NCBI GenBank assembly: GCA_964636985.1
Contig: CAZWSX010000009.1
Coordinates: forward strand, 1-64,000
Direction: 5' to 3'
Source of the DNA: CAZWSX01 sp964636985
GTDB lineage: Bacteria > Planctomycetota > Planctomycetia > Pirellulales > Pirellulaceae
DNA length: 64,000 nucleotides
The notes under the pieces were generated by a model. That model was not told the origin of the DNA, ran no database searches, and worked only from the letters and a program-made list of their open reading frames with translations. Below, in pieces: positions 61,069 through 64,000 of this stretch (within the stretch, counting starts at the first letter, position 1; every line of letters starts with the position of its first letter). A program made the position numbers and the translations under genes.

Positions 61069-61899
61069 ATGAAAATTCATCGCTGCCTCGATCAGAACGA
61101 CCGGACTGTTTTTGCCACGACGACCAGCGACGGCAAGTATGTCGAGTTGGCTGGCCAATCGCTTGATTCACTCAAGCCCACCGACAAAGCGGTGACAGTC
61201 AAAAAGTTGCTGGCCCCCATCCAGCCGACGGCGATCCTGTGCATCGGCCTTAACTATCGCAAGCACGCCGAAGAAACGAATGCGCCGTTTCCCAGGTGGC
61301 CAGTTTTGTTCATGAAGAGCCCCGGCGCTGTTCAGAATCCAGACGATCCCATCGAACTGCCCCGCCGGTTGGCCAGCGGGCAAGTCGACTACGAAGCCGA
61401 ATTGGCCGTCGTCATCGGCAAGCGTTGCAAGAACGTCAGCGCAGCCAATGCCCTCGACTACGTATTGGGCTATGCGAACGCGAACGACGTTTCAGCCCGC
61501 GACTGGCAAAAGGACTTCGGCGGCAGCCAATGGTGCCGCGGCAAGACGTTCGATACGTTTTGCCCGCTCGGGCCGTACATCGCGACCAAGGACGAGATCC
61601 CCAATCCGAACGCACTGAGGATTCAAGGTCGACTCAACGGGAACACCGTTCAAGACGCCAACACCGACGACATGATTTTCAGCGTCCCGCAAATCATCGA
61701 GTTCCTTACCGGCAGCATGACGTTGCTCCCTGGGACCGTGATTTTGACGGGAACGCCCAGCGGCGTCGGCATGGCACGGACCCCCAAAGTGTTCCTCCAA
61801 CCCGGCGACAATTTCGAAGTCGAAATCGAAGGGCTGGGAACACTTCGCAATCTGGTTTTGGCCGAAGAAGGCCCCGTCGGCGGGCCCGTCTCTCTGTAG
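61069..61899 (+). CDS. Fumarylacetoacetate hydrolase family protein
   Basis: A 276-residue protein of the FAH fold, acting on 2-oxo/acyl-pyruvate-like compounds by C-C bond cleavage or decarboxylation, or by isomerisation. The N-terminal leader (KIHRCLDQNDRTVFATT) is followed by the catalytic domain: CIGLNYRKHAEET (about 58-70), PVLFMKSPGAV, the metal-binding E109 and E111 in VDYEAELAVVIGKR and D140 in NANDVSARDWQ. GSMTLLPGTVILTGTPSGVGMARTP (cited in part) and QPGDNFEVEIEGLGTL end the fold. Substrate specificity cannot be read from sequence. It is 137 bp after the PH-like gene and precedes the truncated sugar dehydrogenase, separated by a hairpin. Confidence 0.88.
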   Translation: MKIHRCLDQNDRTVFATTTSDGKYVELAGQSLDSLKPTDKAVTVKKLLAPIQPTAILCIGLNYRKHAEETNAPFPRWPVLFMKSPGAVQNPDDPIELPRRLASGQVDYEAELAVVIGKRCKNVSAANALDYVLGYANANDVSARDWQKDFGGSQWCRGKTFDTFCPLGPYIATKDEIPNPNALRIQGRLNGNTVQDANTDDMIFSVPQIIEFLTGSMTLLPGTVILTGTPSGVGMARTPKVFLQPGDNFEVEIEGLGTLRNLVLAEEGPVGGPVSL

Positions 61900-61914
61900 C
61901 GGGCTCAAAGAAAG

Positions 61915-61940
61915 GCGCACAGGCTTTCCAGCCCGTGCGC
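61915..61940 (+). repeat. 11-bp inverted repeat with one mismatch
   Basis: GCGCACAGGCT (61915-61925) and AGCCCGTGCGC (61930-61940) pair with one A-C mismatch and a TTCC loop, 16 bp after the FAH stop. The right arm shares GCCCGTGCG with the hairpin at 47096-47124. It may terminate transcription or be a repeat-family copy. Confidence 0.5.
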
Positions 61941-62056
61941 GGTCGACCACCTTTCGCAGTAAAACGGCGGCTCCCAGGGAGTCGCTCCGCGCGAGGCGTT
62001 CGACTATCCTCGTAACACTTGCACGTTCGGCAAAATCACGCCTGAGGAGTTCGGTT

Positions 62057-64000
62057 ATGCGATTCCGTTTTTCGCCAGTCCTCTGTCTCGTCTTAGCGAT
62101 CGCCTTGCTCACAACGTCCGCTGTGAACGGCCAGCAGCCGAAGATCCTTCCCTTCGCGAAGGATATCAAGAACATCGAAAGCTGCGTGATGGCGCCCGAT
62201 ACCGTCACCATTTTCGCTACGGCGATTGGCGAATTCGGCACCAAGGGGGACGGCACACTCGTCCAGATTCAAAACGGTAAGCAAACGACACTTCTCGACG
62301 GCTTCGACGACCCCAAGGGGATCGTGTGGTCGGGTGACTCGCTTTACATCACCGACATCGACAAGGTATGGCGAGTTCGCTTCCGCATGGCGAAGTTCGA
62401 CATTCCCCCCTTTGTTCGCAACATGACGCGGTTGGTCGAGGATATCGGCCGCACACTCGTCGCCGGTCCTGACCAGTTCCCGATCAAGCCGCTGTTCCTG
62501 AACGACATCGAAGCCGACGCCGCCGGAAACCTTTACGTCTCCGATTCGGGCGACCTTCAAGGTGGCAAGGGAGCAGTGTTCCGCATCTCGGCCCAAGGCA
62601 AGATCGAGACGGTCGCCACTCCGGAGAAGTATCCCTCCATCAAAACGCCGAACGGTTTGCTCATGGATGGCCCCGAGCATCTGCTGGTCCTCGATTTCGC
62701 AGCGGGCGATCTCAATCGGTTAGGGCTGAAAGACGGTTCGTGGGAGAAACTCGCAGGCGGATTCGACGGCGGCGACGGCATCGTTCGCGACTGGGACGGC
62801 AACTTGTACCTTTCCAGCTGGAAGACGGGCAAAGTGAGCGTATTGCGGTCGAAAACCAAAACACCAGGGCAGTTCGGCAAGTACGAAGCGCCCGAATTGC
62901 TTAGCGAAGGCAAGTTCGAACAGGCCGCCGACTTGGGGATCGATGCCCGCCAAGGGCACATCTTGATCCCCGATATGAAGGCCGGGACGATCTCGACGAT
63001 GTCGATCGTCGACAACAACCCGCGCGGTGTTGACGCCAGCGAGATCAAACTCAATCTCGAGCCGTTGTTCGACGAGGAATTCGAAATCGATCGCCCGGTG
63101 CTGGTCACGCACGCTGGTGACAAGAGCGGCCGCTTGTTCGTTGGGACGCAGCCCGGAAAGGTGTATGTGCTGAAACCAGGTTCAAAAGATGAGCCGAAAC
63201 TCTTCTTCGATCTGACGAAGAAGACATCCTTCGATATTCGCGAGTTTGAAAAGGGATTGCTGGGAATCGCATTTTCTCCCTCGTTCGCGAAGAATCGCGA
63301 GTTTTACGCCTATTACTCGCCGACGAATCGCCCCCAAGTCGCCGTGATCTCACGGTTTAAGGTATCAGAGAAAGACCCTAACTTTGCCGACGCCGCGGAC
63401 GAAGAAGAAGTGATGGTCATCGAACAGCCGTTCTGGAACCACAACGGCGGAACGCTGGTGTTCGGCCCCGACGGAAAACTTTATGTCGGCCTCGGTGATG
63501 GCGGTTCGGCGAACGATCCCTTCGACAACGGCCAAGACCTCTCGACACCATTGGGTGGCGTGCTGCGAATCGACGTCGACGGTCGCGATCCGGGCAAACC
63601 CTATGCGATCCCGAAGGACAACCCGCTCGCCAACCGCGCGGGTGCGTGCGGTGAAAAATGGGCCTGGGGCCTGCGCAACTTGTGGCGAATCAGCTTCGAC
63701 CGCGAGACAGGCCTCCTGTGGGGCGCCGACGTCGGCCAGGACATCTGGGAAGAAATCAACATACTGGAGCGAGGCGGCAATTACGGCTGGCGGCGCCGCG
63801 AGTCGATGCACCCCTTCACCGCCAATGGCTTGGGCCCCAAGGCGGAATTCATCGAGCCGATCTGGGAATACCACCACGACGAAGGCAAGTCGATCACCGG
63901 CGGCCACGTCTACCGCGGCAAAGCGATCAAAGACCTGCAAGGCCACTACGTCTACGGCGACTTCGTCTCCGGCAAGATGTGGGGCCTTAAGTACGACCCA
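62057..64000 (+). CDS. Glucose/sorbosone dehydrogenase-type propeller protein, 3' end missing
   Basis: ATG at 62057 with GAGGAG 7 nt upstream; 648 codons are open to the edge, so the C-terminus is lost. A signal peptide spans residues 1-25 (RFSPVLCLVLAIALLTTSAVNG, in part). The first half (about 40-330) is a propeller with SMP-30/NHL-like strands: DDPKGIVWSGDSLYITD, FLNDIEADAAGNLYVSDSG, WDGNLYLSSW. The second half (about 340-648) is the glucose/sorbosone dehydrogenase domain: EKGLLGIAFSPSF, FWNHNGGTLVFGPDGKLYVGLGDGGS (cited in part), PLGGVLRIDVDGRDPG, WGLRNLWRISFDRETGLLWGADVGQ (in part), IWEEINILERGGNYGW. Members oxidise sugars at a PQQ site in the periplasm; a cytochrome may follow downstream. 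Two propellers in one chain is the odd point. Confidence 0.88.
   Translation, partial: MRFRFSPVLCLVLAIALLTTSAVNGQQPKILPFAKDIKNIESCVMAPDTVTIFATAIGEFGTKGDGTLVQIQNGKQTTLLDGFDDPKGIVWSGDSLYITDIDKVWRVRFRMAKFDIPPFVRNMTRLVEDIGRTLVAGPDQFPIKPLFLNDIEADAAGNLYVSDSGDLQGGKGAVFRISAQGKIETVATPEKYPSIKTPNGLLMDGPEHLLVLDFAAGDLNRLGLKDGSWEKLAGGFDGGDGIVRDWDGNLYLSSWKTGKVSVLRSKTKTPGQFGKYEAPELLSEGKFEQAADLGIDARQGHILIPDMKAGTISTMSIVDNNPRGVDASEIKLNLEPLFDEEFEIDRPVLVTHAGDKSGRLFVGTQPGKVYVLKPGSKDEPKLFFDLTKKTSFDIREFEKGLLGIAFSPSFAKNREFYAYYSPTNRPQVAVISRFKVSEKDPNFADAADEEEVMVIEQPFWNHNGGTLVFGPDGKLYVGLGDGGSANDPFDNGQDLSTPLGGVLRIDVDGRDPGKPYAIPKDNPLANRAGACGEKWAWGLRNLWRISFDRETGLLWGADVGQDIWEEINILERGGNYGWRRRESMHPFTANGLGPKAEFIEPIWEYHHDEGKSITGGHVYRGKAIKDLQGHYVYGDFVSGKMWGLKYDP

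Noticed and set aside
1..64000. Search for CRISPR arrays, tRNAs, rRNAs, insertion sequences and prophage genes
   Set aside because: No regularly spaced direct repeats, no recognisable tRNA cloverleaf, no transposase or integrase motif was seen while reading both strands; a tRNAscan and ISfinder run would settle this.

Overview
The window is dense, GC-rich bacterial DNA that reads as a planctomycete chromosome, most likely order Pirellulales. The evidence is the protein families present: two tandem pairs of a large DUF1549/DUF1553 cytochrome-c protein with a DUF1501 protein, a third lone DUF1501 protein, a long propeller/HEAT/CxxCH heme protein of the PVC type, a DUF6268-like outer-membrane barrel, an 'HEWGTF' secreted protein, many Tat or Sec signal peptides, and frequent GTG/TTG starts. 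I see no tRNA, rRNA, CRISPR array, transposase, integrase or phage gene. The two ends cut through genes: the first CDS lacks its 5' end and the last lacks its 3' end.

Region 1 (1-8179) is a co-directional block: a glutamine-amidotransferase-like membrane protein, a 1203-residue protein with DUF4175-like architecture, a small secreted partner whose start overlaps it by 4 bp, an alpha-toroid protein of the prenyltransferase/squalene-oxidase-repeat type, and an NPCBM-like secreted protein. It resembles a MoxR/DUF58/VWA-associated envelope cluster whose upstream part lies outside the window. Region 2 (8127-16720) is mostly housekeeping: nucleoside hydrolase, trpD, a CE15-like glucuronoyl esterase, gluQ, a secreted unknown, a parvulin PPIase, mutY and a small secreted protein. 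Region 3 (17043-25287) looks envelope-related: a secreted unknown, an HTH protein with a C-terminal membrane anchor, an OmpA-like lipoprotein, a second lipoprotein, and a fused CcsB-CcsA cytochrome c synthase. The synthase fits the heme-motif proteins that follow.

Region 4 (25442-36596) is a secreted-catabolism island: a sialate O-acetylesterase and two PSD1/DUF1501 pairs. Region 5 (36830-39589) holds a lone DUF4062-transmembrane-helical-repeat protein, the best candidate for an undescribed signalling or defence component. Region 6 (39594-49675) has a sugar-isomerase-like TIM barrel with altered metal ligands, a DUF3472 protein, glcD, the third DUF1501 gene, a tandem alpha/beta hydrolase, a zinc ribbon, and a LysR regulator divergent from the HEWGTF protein. 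Region 7 (49748-64000) mixes the giant CxxCH protein, an outer-membrane barrel, a transglutaminase-TPR protein, a globin, a TM2 protein, bioD, aguB, an FAH-family enzyme and a truncated glucose/sorbosone dehydrogenase.

Intergenic DNA contains several perfect inverted repeats. They include a bidirectional-looking terminator at 49682-49714, three consecutive hairpins at 27006-27121, a hairpin abutting the ribosome site at 54355-54380, and two hairpins sharing a GCCCGTGCG arm at 47096-47124 and 61915-61940. All functional calls come from reading motifs and architectures; no database search was run.
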